64,000 bases of DNA. Source: a virus. The notes beneath the pieces were generated by a model. It did not search any database. It was not told where the DNA came from and saw only the letters and a program-made list of their open reading frames with translations. The stretch spans positions 1 to 64,000 of IMG/VR virus record IMGVR_UViG_3300044643_002008; one strand, 5' to 3'. The position numbers were made by a program, and so were the translations under genes. Positions 6,032-13,836 of this stretch are shown piece after piece; position 1 is the first letter of the stretch; every line of letters starts with the position of its first letter.

Positions 6032-7282
6032 TTAGTCCAAAAGGTGGAGATTCCCCCACCCTTCCTCAGAGATGGTCATCGTTAGTGTTCCCGGACGTGT
6101 CTTTACTCCGTAGGCATCTTGGAAGTATTCGCCTACTGGGGTGAGACTTGGCGCAATAATTACCGCGCGGCCTTCTTGTTCCTTGACATTGAAGTGGTGG
6201 TAATGACCAACAACAAGAATGTCTGCATCGGCTACTCCGGCGTGTGCACGACCAAGAGTCTGGTCCTTCCACCAGTTCCATACAGCTTGTGCCGCGTTTG
6301 CCCCAGGCTTGGAAAGGTGACCGTGCGTAAATGCAACGTTCTTACCGGACAGATTTAGCGAAACGGTAAGACGCTCAAGAGGAAGCCTAAAACCTACGTG
6401 CCCATATGCATCAGGGTTTACGGAGAGGATTTCGGCTATCTGCTCGAAGATAGCAACATCGTCGTTGTCCCCAGTTGTGGTGAAAGCTTTGCCCTGGAGT
6501 CCACGGTTTTCGCCATGGTTGCCGCCCACCGCTGTCACAATCATCTTCTCGCAGTGAGGTGCTGTCGCCATGATGATATCACGGATGCCACGACGCACTA
6601 ATTTGAGCTGTTCGCGACGGTCAAGCTCTATGCGGAACTGCTGTGATGGGTAGTGCCCGCAGGTGCCTTCCATCAAATCGCCAAGGCCGGCGATAGCAAC
6701 CGTTCCGATGTTGTGCCCAGAACGGCGCAAATCCGCTAAACGCTGAGGAATTGAGTCGACCAATTGTGCTATCTTCTCAGCCTGGCGAGCTACTCCACCG
6801 CCATCACGGTTTCCGGTCTGCCAGTCAGAGAGCGTGACGAGGAAAGTTTCATCACCAGACTTAACAGCCTTTGTGGACTTCTTTGCCTTACGAGCTTCCT
6901 TGTAGAGCTCTTCAGGTATCTCAGACTTCTCGACCTTGCGCTTGAGGCGAATGTCAGCTTTGAACGAATAGCAGATTGCGCTATAGGCAGGCTCGTCTGG
7001 AGAGTCTTTGCGCCATCCGTCGTATGAGCACCAGCGGATTGTGTCGCCGGCGACTTCGTAGACGTCTGGGTCTAGTCCTCGGGCACGGAGAACGTCGTCC
7101 CACGACTTTGGCGTCTCATAGAGGGCGTCTGTGGTGACGCTTCCGGCTTTGCCATCCCAGACAACGCCTGGCTCCCATCCTGAAGGCTTTGGGCGAGACT
7201 TTATTGCGTCTTCGTGCTCAGCCTGGTGCTCGATTGCCGCCAGCCTATCTGCCAGCGACTTGCTCTTTTCATTTCGTGCCAT
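6032..7282 (-). CDS. Metallophosphoesterase (SbcD/Mre11-like fold)
   Basis: The 416-residue protein has an N-terminal module of about 140 residues with a charged coiled start, then the phosphoesterase core: LSDWQTG (about 151-157; the usual DxH is DxQ, as in related actinophage enzymes), GLGDLMEG (about 200), GNHGE (about 254), THGH (about 318) and GHYHH (about 357). These are the two-metal ligands of calcineurin-like nucleases and phosphatases. Actinophage relatives are usually annotated as metallophosphoesterase, and a DNA or nucleotide substrate is likely but unproven. The start overlaps the upstream HTH gene by 14 bases and has an AAAGGA ribosome site. Confidence 0.85.
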   Translation of the reverse strand: MARNEKSKSLADRLAAIEHQAEHEDAIKSRPKPSGWEPGVVWDGKAGSVTTDALYETPKSWDDVLRARGLDPDVYEVAGDTIRWCSYDGWRKDSPDEPAYSAICYSFKADIRLKRKVEKSEIPEELYKEARKAKKSTKAVKSGDETFLVTLSDWQTGNRDGGGVARQAEKIAQLVDSIPQRLADLRRSGHNIGTVAIAGLGDLMEGTCGHYPSQQFRIELDRREQLKLVRRGIRDIIMATAPHCEKMIVTAVGGNHGENRGLQGKAFTTTGDNDDVAIFEQIAEILSVNPDAYGHVGFRLPLERLTVSLNLSGKNVAFTHGHLSKPGANAAQAVWNWWKDQTLGRAHAGVADADILVVGHYHHFNVKEQEGRAVIIAPSLTPVGEYFQDAYGVKTRPGTLTMTISEEGWGNLHLLD

Positions 7283-7526
7283 CGTCGTTATATCCTTTAC
7301 AGCGGCACCAGTTATTCCGGTGACTTCCGAGAGTGTCTCGGCCGATTTTGTATCCAGCTTTTGTCAGCTCGGAATGTATGTCTCTGGTTGATGCCGGCGA
7401 GGACAGAACGCGCGTAAACGCAGATTTTGTTTCTTCGTCGAACTTCGCCAGAAGTCGTCCTACAGGGCACAGGTCGCTTGACTCTTCGTCAGCCATCTTC
7501 GAAAATATTTCTCTAAGCTCTGTCAT
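7269..7526 (-). CDS. Small helix-turn-helix protein (actinophage type)
   Basis: The 85-residue protein contains CPVGRLLAKFDEET near residue 18 and a C-terminal helix-turn-helix with TRDIHSELTKAGYKIG, RDTLGSHR and a CRC end. This C-to-HR-CRC layout is common in small actinobacteriophage DNA-binding proteins. I chose ATG 7526 because GGGAG lies just upstream. The in-frame TTG further up (7604) falls inside the promoter. It is the first gene of the leftward operon 7526-4499. Confidence 0.7.
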   Translation of the reverse strand: MTELREIFSKMADEESSDLCPVGRLLAKFDEETKSAFTRVLSSPASTRDIHSELTKAGYKIGRDTLGSHRNNWCRCKGYNDDGTK

Positions 7527-7573
7527 ATGACTCCCGACCAGTACGGTTCCACTGTTGTTCAGTGGTTTCCTGC

Positions 7574-7604
7574 AGTATACTCTAAGTCTTTTTGCTAGAG
7601 TCAA
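7574..7604 (-). promoter_or_regulatory. Leftward promoter of the 7526-4499 operon
   Basis: Minus strand TTGACT (7599-7604) and TATACT (7574-7579) are good elements but the spacer is 19 bases. The transcript would have a leader of roughly 40 bases before the ATG at 7526, which has a GGGAG ribosome site. It interlocks with the rightward promoter of the winged-helix gene, giving a second divergent control region. Confidence 0.55.
7594..7601 (+). promoter_or_regulatory. Extended -10 leaderless promoter for winged-helix gene
   Basis: TGCTAGAGT (7593-7601 region) reads as an extended -10 (TGn followed by TAGAGT, 7596-7601). The ATG at 7610 comes eight bases later and no ribosome site is seen. The -35 is poor, which fits reliance on the extended -10 or on an activator. 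Confidence 0.55.
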
Positions 7605-7609
7605 ACATT

Positions 7610-8062
7610 ATGGGCACAAAAGATAGTAAAACTCGCGAGCACGTTCTTCGTCAGCCTTTGAGCGAGATGATAAAGACCGCGATGGCCGCAGGAGCAAACA
7701 ACGATGAACTCCTCGAGGGAATCATGCGCACTCTTGACCAGCAGAAAATGATTTCATATTGTTCGAAAGACGAGATATCAATACTTAGCCCTGCGGGTCG
7801 TGTGCTTGTGGCAATCATGGAAGACAGCTCGATAACACAAAGGGCGCTAGCTGTATATCTTGGAGTAACTGAATCAAATATTCAGAAGTCAATTAAGACT
7901 CTTATTGATGCAGGCCTTGTAACAAAGCAGAAAGAAAAAGGTCGCAACATCTACCGAGTCAACAAGGACCGGGCGTACAAGCATCCAGATGTTTCACGAT
8001 TCTATGACGGAATACATCAAATGTCTGTTTTGGCTTCTTCTGACGATGAGTCGCCATTCTGA
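7610..8062 (+). CDS. Winged helix-turn-helix transcription regulator
   Basis: The 150-residue protein has a helical N-terminal part and a winged-HTH core: PAGRVLVAIMEDSSITQRAL, then YLGVTESNIQKSIKTLIDAG (recognition helix) and the wing LVTKQKEKGRNIYRVNK. The layout is that of MarR or IclR-type DNA-binding domains. It sits divergently from the 7526-4499 operon with interlocked promoters and so may control that operon and itself. The 3' end overlaps the convergent gene at 8017 by 46 bases. Confidence 0.75.
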   Translation: MGTKDSKTREHVLRQPLSEMIKTAMAAGANNDELLEGIMRTLDQQKMISYCSKDEISILSPAGRVLVAIMEDSSITQRALAVYLGVTESNIQKSIKTLIDAGLVTKQKEKGRNIYRVNKDRAYKHPDVSRFYDGIHQMSVLASSDDESPF

Positions 8063-8385
8063 GAATCAAGCCAGGCAGCAAAGACTTCATCGGATGTAGG
8101 TATTACCCAGACTTGCCATAGCTCTGGGTCATATGGTGATTCCGATACGAGCGCCCAAGCAATCTCCAACTCAGACGCGGCAGGAACCACACCAACGTTG
8201 CAGTCAAAGCCATAGCGCATTAGAAACCACTTAACTAGGCATCCATCGATGGATTCATGGCGACAATCGGCAGAATCTTCGATTGCAGGGCACACAACAT
8301 CATCTATGACGAAGTTTGACCGATTGAGAATAATCTTCACAATGTGATGGTCGTTATGCCATTCAATTATTGATTCTTCGCTCAT
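8017..8385 (-). CDS. Hypothetical protein, last gene of the long leftward block
   Basis: The 122-residue protein is acidic and Trp/Cys-containing (DDVVCPAIEDSADCRHESIDGCLVKWFL, then ELWQVWVIPTSDEVFAAW), probably an alpha/beta fold. I do not recognise it. It overlaps the winged-helix gene tail to tail by 46 bases, so antisense interference between the two transcripts is possible. Confidence 0.55.
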   Translation of the reverse strand: MSEESIIEWHNDHHIVKIILNRSNFVIDDVVCPAIEDSADCRHESIDGCLVKWFLMRYGFDCNVGVVPAASELEIAWALVSESPYDPELWQVWVIPTSDEVFAAWLDSQNGDSSSEEAKTDI

Positions 8386-8444
8386 TAGATAAATTCAGGT
8401 AAACGGGTACGTCTCAATTGACGAACACGGTCATCTTATACTAA

Positions 8445-8687
8445 TCAGGCCTCTACGGTGGGTTGCTGAGTAGCTTGCCAGTCGGCTTTTGCGCAGTTTG
8501 CAGAGCAGAAAAAAGACTCTTTTCTCATTCTTACCATTCCGCGAACAACTTGACGTCCACATTGCGTACAGGTGCAGGGGCTTTGCTTTGAGCCAATAAA
8601 CTTAACTAGGGAACCGTATATCTCTGGGTCCTGGACTTTTTGTTTCGCCTGTCCTGCCATTGGCTTTGCTGGTTTTTTACCGGCCAT
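8445..8687 (-). CDS. Small zinc-finger protein
   Basis: The 80-residue protein has a Lys/Pro/Ala-rich basic start and then Cys pairs CTCTQCGRQV and FFCSANCAK, which together form a probable four-Cys zinc site of the treble-clef or TRASH type. Its start codon overlaps the upstream stop by one base. It lies at the end of the lysis cassette. A nucleic-acid-binding role is plausible but unproven. Confidence 0.6.
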   Translation of the reverse strand: MAGKKPAKPMAGQAKQKVQDPEIYGSLVKFIGSKQSPCTCTQCGRQVVRGMVRMRKESFFCSANCAKADWQATQQPTVEA

Positions 8688-8914
8688 TAGAGCTCTCCCT
8701 TTGCGTGGTCTCTAATGTGTTGGTCCAGCTTTGATTCGTTGCGAACAACGGTTGCTTCTACCCGGTCTATTGAACGACCAAGGTTTTTACCAATGATGTC
8801 GAGTTTTTCTGAGACAACCCCGTGGTCGGCTTTGTTTTCACGACGTCCCTTTTCAACAAGGACAGCAACAACAGCGCCTACTGCAGTGATGAGAGCAACT
8901 GTAATTGCTTCCAT
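8687..8914 (-). CDS. Membrane-anchored small protein (DUF2746/holin-like)
   Basis: The 75-residue protein has one N-terminal transmembrane helix (ITVALITAVGAVVAVLVEKG) and a cytoplasmic charged coiled-coil tail. The same layout is seen in actinophage DUF2746-type proteins encoded next to lysins and in some holin-associated proteins. It directly follows the endolysin gene (six-base gap) and overlaps the next gene by one base, so a lysis role is the best guess. Confidence 0.65.
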   Translation of the reverse strand: MEAITVALITAVGAVVAVLVEKGRRENKADHGVVSEKLDIIGKNLGRSIDRVEATVVRNESKLDQHIRDHAKGEL

Positions 8915-8920
8915 TTAGAA

Positions 8921-9451
8921 TCAAGCACCGGGTTTAGGAAGTGCGCGCCATGCTGCTTCAAACTTTGCAGCGTCTTTTGCCATTTCTGGAGAAAGCTCTA
9001 AATGGAGCCACTTTCCTCCAAAACTTCCGGCATTGTCAGCCTCGGTAAAAATTTTTACCCCAGCTTCGCCTTCGCCGCGAGAGCACCTAAAACCTCTTCC
9101 ATACCCCTGGTTCTTGTCCTTGGGGTTTGCGTCAAATGCGTAGTCGTGAATCTCTTCAATACCAAGCTCTTTGGTGTACTTGATAAACCAGTTCCACATT
9201 TCAACGCCAACCTTGCGGTCCGTGTAACCAACGTCGCATGCCGCCCCAGTGGCGTGAACGCTTAGGAACTTCTCCATACCTGGGTCGCCAATCTTCTTGC
9301 CGGCAGTCTTGGAGTTTCTCATCAATCTTGGAGAATAAATCCCCAAGTTTTTTGTTTTCCATCTCTTGCCGCAAAGCTCAACCAGCTTCTCGGTTCCAGG
9401 CTGTGCGCCTTTTCCATCAAAACTTGGGTAATAGCTATATTTTCTTGGCAT
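8921..9451 (-). CDS. Endolysin, M15/VanY-type peptidase
   Basis: The 176-residue protein carries the zinc motif SVHATGAACD (His66, Asp73) and KWLHLEL (His150), the SxHxxGxAxD...WxH pattern of M15 D,D- or L,D-carboxypeptidases and endopeptidases. It would cut peptide cross-links of host peptidoglycan. There is no signal peptide and no separate wall-binding domain, so release should depend on the neighbouring holin-like proteins. An excellent GGAGGTCACC ribosome site precedes the ATG at 9451. Confidence 0.88.
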   Translation of the reverse strand: MPRKYSYYPSFDGKGAQPGTEKLVELCGKRWKTKNLGIYSPRLMRNSKTAGKKIGDPGMEKFLSVHATGAACDVGYTDRKVGVEMWNWFIKYTKELGIEEIHDYAFDANPKDKNQGYGRGFRCSRGEGEAGVKIFTEADNAGSFGGKWLHLELSPEMAKDAAKFEAAWRALPKPGA

Positions 9452-9512
9452 GGTGACCTCCGTGTTTGGGTATCTCTATTTTAGCAAGGCTTTTATTTAC
9501 CCAGCAGAAGGT

Positions 9513-9761
9513 TTATTTGCTAGACTTCCCAGGTTTTGGTGTACCACCAAAAGCTTCTGAAATCTCATTCTTGTCAAGAACCCCATCTTCGGCGTATGCG
9601 GCCATCAGGGATTCAAGAACTCGAGCGGCAGACATGACGCCTGCTATTGCAGCGCTTTTCCAAAGCTCAACGCCAAAAACAGCGCCACCAGCTATTGCGG
9701 CCAAAGCACTAGAACCGAATACCGCGGCGATTCTTCCGCATAGTGAAATAATTGTTTCCAT
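9513..9761 (-). CDS. Holin-like small membrane protein
   Basis: The 82-residue protein has two Ala/Gly-rich hydrophobic stretches (about residues 5-28 and 34-52) and a charged C-terminus ending in lysines. That is the size and topology of a two-helix holin. The C-terminal segment AEDGVLDKNEISEAF looks like an EF-hand-like acidic helix. It sits between another small membrane protein gene and the endolysin, with an AGAAGGA ribosome site. Confidence 0.65.
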   Translation of the reverse strand: METIISLCGRIAAVFGSSALAAIAGGAVFGVELWKSAAIAGVMSAARVLESLMAAYAEDGVLDKNEISEAFGGTPKPGKSSK

Positions 9762-9778
9762 GTTTTTCCTTCTATTTT

Positions 9779-9949
9779 TTAATCTTCGTCGCTACTAACG
9801 AGCAACCCGAAAAAGTAGACAGTCAAAGCAACTGCCGATATCCATATGCCATATGTTCTTGTTTGACCGCTTAGTGTTATTAGGACAAGCGCTGTTCCAG
9901 CAAGAGTCCACGAGAGGTCACTTAATCCATCTTTAATTTTTTTAAACAT
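9779..9949 (-). CDS. 56-residue two-helix membrane protein (holin candidate)
   Basis: A short gene starts with ATG at 9949, sharing one base with the TGA stop of the large secreted-protein gene (TGATG). It translates to MFKKIKDGLSDLSW, a hydrophobic helix (TLAGTALVLITLSG), a short loop with an Arg, a second helix (GIWISAVALTVYFFGLLV) and an acidic tail SSDED. The basic start, two helices and acidic end make it a good holin or antiholin. It ends 17 bases before the start of the next holin-like gene. Confidence 0.65.
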   Translation of the reverse strand: MFKKIKDGLSDLSWTLAGTALVLITLSGQTRTYGIWISAVALTVYFFGLLVSSDED

Positions 9950-11640
9950 CAGTTTCTCCTAGATACGGGTACGGGCGCACTAAATATTGCAAGAGCACTA
10001 GCGCCAATGATTACTCTTCTTGTTCCGACAGGGACGCTTGAGCCAAGAGGAACGTAGGTGTCAATCGCCCCCTGGAACACGTTTATTTCAGACTCGAGCG
10101 CCTCTCTGACCTCGGTTGGCGCGTCCTGAACAGCTGCAACCAGTTGCGCGGCTTCTTCTGTTGTTACTGCGCTGATGTCGACCGTGGCAAAGATTTCTGT
10201 TGCTTGGTCACCATCGATGCTTTGCAAAACTTTTGCACTGGTAGCAAGTTCAGTGGCCTGGTCTTCAGTAACACCGTTCTCAATAATTGATTCAACAGCA
10301 CTGGCAACTTGCTCTTCAGTAACAGTGTCGCTTTCCAGAATGCTGACAACTTCAGCAAACTGTTCGTCAGAGAGTGGCTGGTCCAGGACTGCGTCAATTA
10401 CAGAGTCAAACTTTTCATCAGAAAGAGGTTCATCAAAAACAGCTTCAAGCACTGCGGAAAGTTCTTCTGTTGAAAGTGGTTCAGAAAGAACCTCATCAAT
10501 AACAGATTCAAACTGTTCATCAGTAAGCGGCTTATCAAGAATGTCGCTCACTACTGAGCCAAGTTCTTCGGCGCTTTCAATGCTAGAAAGAATGTTGGAG
10601 ACAACATTGGCAAGTTCAGTGGCTGAAACTTCTGTTGTATCAATCTCCGCTACAGCGGCTTCGGCAACAGACTCTACTGGTGTTTCTTCCGCTGGTTCCT
10701 CTTGTTCTTCGGCATATTGTGGTACCGAGGTGACGGGTTCATTGCTTTCGGTATCACCTTGGCTCGAGGGTGTCTCAACTGGTTCCTCCGTATCTACTGG
10801 GGGTAATGTCGGAAAAACGAAAACGCTTGTAGTCGTGGTTTCCGGAATAGTGCTAGTAGTACTTGTAGTAGTTGTAGTGCTTGTAGTCGTTGTAGTACTT
10901 GTAGTCGTCGTAGGTACCGGCAAAGTTGACCCAGATACCTCATTACTCCACCCCGAATACACGGGAATAGAATCATTATCTGCACGAACCTTGAACTGGT
11001 ATTCGGTGTTAGGCGTTAAGTCTTCAACAATTGCAGATGTCTGCGTTGAAGAAATTGCCCAGCCGGAAGACCAATTGTCGTTTGAGAAAAAAACAGCGTA
11101 TCTTTCTACCTGAGTATTGGATTGTTCTGGAGCGTCCCAGGCCAGATACACCTTGTTTTGATTGGTTGATGTAATGGTTAGGTTTTGAGGATTGTTTAGA
11201 TATGGTGCGATTGTCGTAGTAGTCGTACTGGTCGTAGTCGTACTGGTCGTAGCTGCTGGCTGATTGCTTGGGCCCATACTTGGCTCAATTAGATAGGAGT
11301 TTCCGTACCATCTTTCAGGGTCTCCACAACAAACTCCGGCGCGAAGCCTGTACTGCTCTTGGGGAATCATCTGAAAAGTAACGTAAGAGTCGAGACCAAA
11401 ATGGTCATCATTTGCAACAATCACGTTGTTTTGCTCGTCGTAGACCCACAACATTGAGTCAATTCCATACTGTTGGGCGTATGTGCGTATGGTTAAGGTT
11501 GCTGGCTCCTCAGAGGTAAAGTAAAAATCTCTGTTTTCTGACGATGCGGTATAGGTTTCGGCCTTGGCTGCGGGGACAAAGCAAAGCAAAACTACTGGTA
11601 AAAACAGTATTACTTTGGGTATTTTCGATAAGTTATGCAC
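9949..11640 (-). CDS. Secreted FN3/Thr-rich surface protein with acidic repeats
   Basis: The 563-residue protein has a clear Sec signal peptide (basic start, hydrophobic core, AKA cleavage site near 28). A beta domain follows (to about 120), then a Thr/Ser linker, one fibronectin type III domain (about 150-245), a longer Thr linker, an acidic Pro-rich stretch, about five degenerate units of roughly 18-20 residues built on PLSDEQFxxVID (about 360-460), and a C-terminal hydrophobic segment ending in RR. It should be exported and wall- or membrane-attached. Thr-rich linkers of this kind are typical of some actinobacterial surface proteins. The last base overlaps a holin-like gene. It could modify the host surface, block superinfection or aid lysis; which of these is unknown. 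Confidence 0.75.
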   Translation of the reverse strand: MHNLSKIPKVILFLPVVLLCFVPAAKAETYTASSENRDFYFTSEEPATLTIRTYAQQYGIDSMLWVYDEQNNVIVANDDHFGLDSYVTFQMIPQEQYRLRAGVCCGDPERWYGNSYLIEPSMGPSNQPAATTSTTTTSTTTTTIAPYLNNPQNLTITSTNQNKVYLAWDAPEQSNTQVERYAVFFSNDNWSSGWAISSTQTSAIVEDLTPNTEYQFKVRADNDSIPVYSGWSNEVSGSTLPVPTTTTSTTTTTSTTTTTSTTSTIPETTTTSVFVFPTLPPVDTEEPVETPSSQGDTESNEPVTSVPQYAEEQEEPAEETPVESVAEAAVAEIDTTEVSATELANVVSNILSSIESAEELGSVVSDILDKPLTDEQFESVIDEVLSEPLSTEELSAVLEAVFDEPLSDEKFDSVIDAVLDQPLSDEQFAEVVSILESDTVTEEQVASAVESIIENGVTEDQATELATSAKVLQSIDGDQATEIFATVDISAVTTEEAAQLVAAVQDAPTEVREALESEINVFQGAIDTYVPLGSSVPVGTRRVIIGASALAIFSAPVPVSRRN

Positions 11641-11670
11641 GCTACACCTCTTATAAAGTGTAGCAAAATT

Positions 11671-12156
11671 TTAACTTAGCTTTTTACCAATTACGGTTCC
11701 ATCGAGATTAACGAGGCCTAGGTTTGAGTTCTTATTAGAACTAAGCGTTGCCCAAGCTGGCCAGGAATAACCATAACCAACTTGCGGTGTGAATGTTTCC
11801 ACAATTCGTCCTATCGAGACAGAAAACTCTTTACCTTCGTGGCCAAGCAGCGGAACAAAAACACGCATTTTTTTCTCAAGCTCATTTGGGCTCCAGTTCA
11901 TACTGTCGGCATAAAAGCTTGTGCTGCCATGAATATGAATATCTAAGTTGCTTAAAGAAGATATGGAGATTTTCATACGGTTGTTGTTTTTAACCGCTGC
12001 TGTTACTACCTCAAACCAGGAATCGTCTATTCCTCTTTGTAGGGAATAAACATGATAATTAGACTCAAATGTAGATGGGTCTGGAAGATTGCTTGATAAA
12101 CGTTGACATTCATCCTCTGTAAAAAGTTTGAATGCATTAACTATATTTACGTTCAT
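11671..12156 (-). CDS. Divergent oxygenase-like protein, possibly inactive
   Basis: The 161-residue protein has the layout of small phage 2OG-Fe(II) oxygenases: an N-terminal TEDECQRL helix, then WSPNELEKKMRVFVPL (the segment after the iron site) and a GYGYSWPAWAT region where FPS-H is usual. The HxD iron pair and the distal His are not evident, so it is probably noncatalytic or a different fold. ATG 12156 overlaps the upstream stop as ATGA. The next in-frame codon upstream is rejected for lack of a ribosome site. Confidence 0.45.
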   Translation of the reverse strand: MNVNIVNAFKLFTEDECQRLSSNLPDPSTFESNYHVYSLQRGIDDSWFEVVTAAVKNNNRMKISISSLSNLDIHIHGSTSFYADSMNWSPNELEKKMRVFVPLLGHEGKEFSVSIGRIVETFTPQVGYGYSWPAWATLSSNKNSNLGLVNLDGTVIGKKLS

Positions 12157-12512
12157 TGTTCTTCCGGTGTTTCCCATTGTTGTGTTTGTTCATTCCAAAA
12201 CCATATTCCTTCTATAGGCCTTGGCTGTGGAGGTTCCCATTTACATGTTGACTCATTTAAAGTCCATGAGGGAAATTTTTGAGGTGATATAAAAGCGTCT
12301 CTAGCAAAATCATAGGCAAACCCTACACCAGCGTAATTCTTGCGAAAGGTTCCGTTGTATGACGTTTGAATCCATCTGCCGCCAAGTAGTGATGAGCAAA
12401 ACAGAGAACCCACTTCTTCGGACTCAACCCCGTTGTCAATGCAGTCTTCGTTAGCAATAAATACCACCTGTAAGACCATGTTGTTTTCGTCTAGTTCTGC
12501 AAAATGTGCCAT
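12153..12512 (-). CDS. Conserved virion-associated protein (cyanophage/marine phage type)
   Basis: The 119-residue protein starts AHFAELDENNMVLQVVFI and continues with LLGGRWIQTSYNG, RKNYAGVGFAYD and W-rich PFPSW-type segments near the C-terminus. This exact order is familiar from a widespread family in marine and freshwater tailed phages, encoded near tail fibres, with unknown function. It is coupled by one- and four-base overlaps to the genes on either side. Confidence 0.75.
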   Translation of the reverse strand: MAHFAELDENNMVLQVVFIANEDCIDNGVESEEVGSLFCSSLLGGRWIQTSYNGTFRKNYAGVGFAYDFARDAFISPQKFPSWTLNESTCKWEPPQPRPIEGIWFWNEQTQQWETPEEQ

Positions 12513-13474
12513 TACAGCCGATACCTTAGTGCCACATATCCAGAGCCTCCGGTAGCACCTCTTGAATAGCCACTTCCTCCGCCACCACCCGTATTTACGG
12601 CTCCGGCTCCGGCATATATTCCATATGACTCATAAACTGCACCAACACCAACGCCTCCCCCTCCATAGCCACCGGTTGAGATTTGGCCTTGCCCGCCTCC
12701 GCCTCCGCCTCCGCCTCCGCCTCTTGGTATTCCTTCAGCCATCCAGACGGGTATTTCATCTGTTACTGGGTCATAGGTTGCTGGCACCCCGCCTCCCATG
12801 CCCCCATTGCCTCCAGTTTCATTGGGTGACGAGTTTCCATTGGAACCGTTGCCACTAAACCCATATTCTGGAATACCTATTCCTCCGCCGCCTCCGCCGT
12901 TATAGAAACCAGATGACCCACCATTTCCGCCTTGAGAACCAGTTCCTCTGTAGCCACCTGCTCCTGCTCCACCTCCGCAACCTCCTGAAAGGCCTGTTAG
13001 ATAATCGCCTCCGCCTCCGCCTCCAAATGCGGTTAGAGAGAATGCAGAGCTATTGGAACCGTTTGTTCCTTCTTGGTAATTTCCTCCAGCTGCTCCTCCA
13101 GCACCAACAACGATTGAATACGTTCCCACTGTCATACCTCGCAATACGGTTTGAATTTTTCCTCCCGCTCCAGCGCCTCCAGCTCCGTTTCCGTCGCCAG
13201 CTCCACCCCCTCCTCCGCCAAGTATTACTACTTCTATTTCATCTATTCCCTGATGAATCACAAATGAAGTGGTAGAGGTAAATTCATGTATTCGATATCC
13301 GTTATAGTCGGTAACAGTTCCGCCACTAGCAGATATTCTGCTAAATGGAAATCCGTCGTTTAGCCACTGGCCAACGTATGGCTTATTTAAAATAGTTTTT
13401 TTGGAACCCAGCCAAACACCTGGTAAGGACACTTGCCTAGAGGGGTTGTTTCTTTGATTCCATCTAAGGACCAT
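12512..13474 (-). CDS. Glycine-rich tail fibre/adhesin protein
   Basis: The 320-residue protein has an N-terminal attachment part (to about 75) with GYRIHEFTSTTSFVIHQG, the usual entry to phage glycine-rich domains, then about 230 residues of Gly-rich sequence with runs of up to about ten glycines broken by short loops. Such domains form polyglycine-II sandwiches in phage adhesins, where the loops bind the receptor. The end, GYVALRYRL, is the common closing strand. It is likely a receptor-binding tip subunit. The variable loops are where host range would be set. Confidence 0.8.
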   Translation of the reverse strand: MVLRWNQRNNPSRQVSLPGVWLGSKKTILNKPYVGQWLNDGFPFSRISASGGTVTDYNGYRIHEFTSTTSFVIHQGIDEIEVVILGGGGGGAGDGNGAGGAGAGGKIQTVLRGMTVGTYSIVVGAGGAAGGNYQEGTNGSNSSAFSLTAFGGGGGGDYLTGLSGGCGGGAGAGGYRGTGSQGGNGGSSGFYNGGGGGGIGIPEYGFSGNGSNGNSSPNETGGNGGMGGGVPATYDPVTDEIPVWMAEGIPRGGGGGGGGGGQGQISTGGYGGGGVGVGAVYESYGIYAGAGAVNTGGGGGSGYSRGATGGSGYVALRYRL

Positions 13475-13475
13475 C

Positions 13476-13832
13476 TCAGCTCCGAATTGCGTTTACATAC
13501 CCAGTAAGAAGGATTACGTTCGCTGCACTGGCAAAAGCTCTTACAACATGTCCGCCATTCAGCAAAAGTCCAGGGATGACTAAAATAAGGCCGGACTCTG
13601 GCTGAACCGACAGTTCAATATTTCCGTCAGCAGCAGTCGGTGTCCCCCATTCGATTGTTAATTTTGATGCGGTTGAAGATGTGTTGTTTGCGTATAGCCA
13701 AATTTCATCAAAATTGGTTGAACCAGAAACAGCAGTATGGACCATCACTGATGACATAGTGCTTGTTCCGGTCACCTTTTCTGCAAGGCCGTTTACACTG
13801 CCACTAAGAATTTGTTTTGAATAAGTAGCCAT
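13476..13832 (-). CDS. Small conserved virion structural protein
   Basis: The 118-residue protein is beta-rich, with FDEIWLYANNTSSTASKLTI, a PGLLLNGGHVVRAF segment and LLTGYVNAI at the end. This pattern (IWLYA-N, PG-LNGG, GYVN-I) recurs in small structural proteins of many tailed phages, often encoded by fibre genes. It lies one base upstream of the Gly-rich fibre gene. Confidence 0.65.
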   Translation of the reverse strand: MATYSKQILSGSVNGLAEKVTGTSTMSSVMVHTAVSGSTNFDEIWLYANNTSSTASKLTIEWGTPTAADGNIELSVQPESGLILVIPGLLLNGGHVVRAFASAANVILLTGYVNAIRS

Positions 13833-13836
13833 CTAC

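Noticed and set aside
10175-11113. Plus-strand Ser/Val-rich frame of 312 codons
   Set aside because: It mirrors the Thr/acidic repeats of the secreted protein. The minus-strand frame has a signal peptide and known domain, so the plus one is a shadow.
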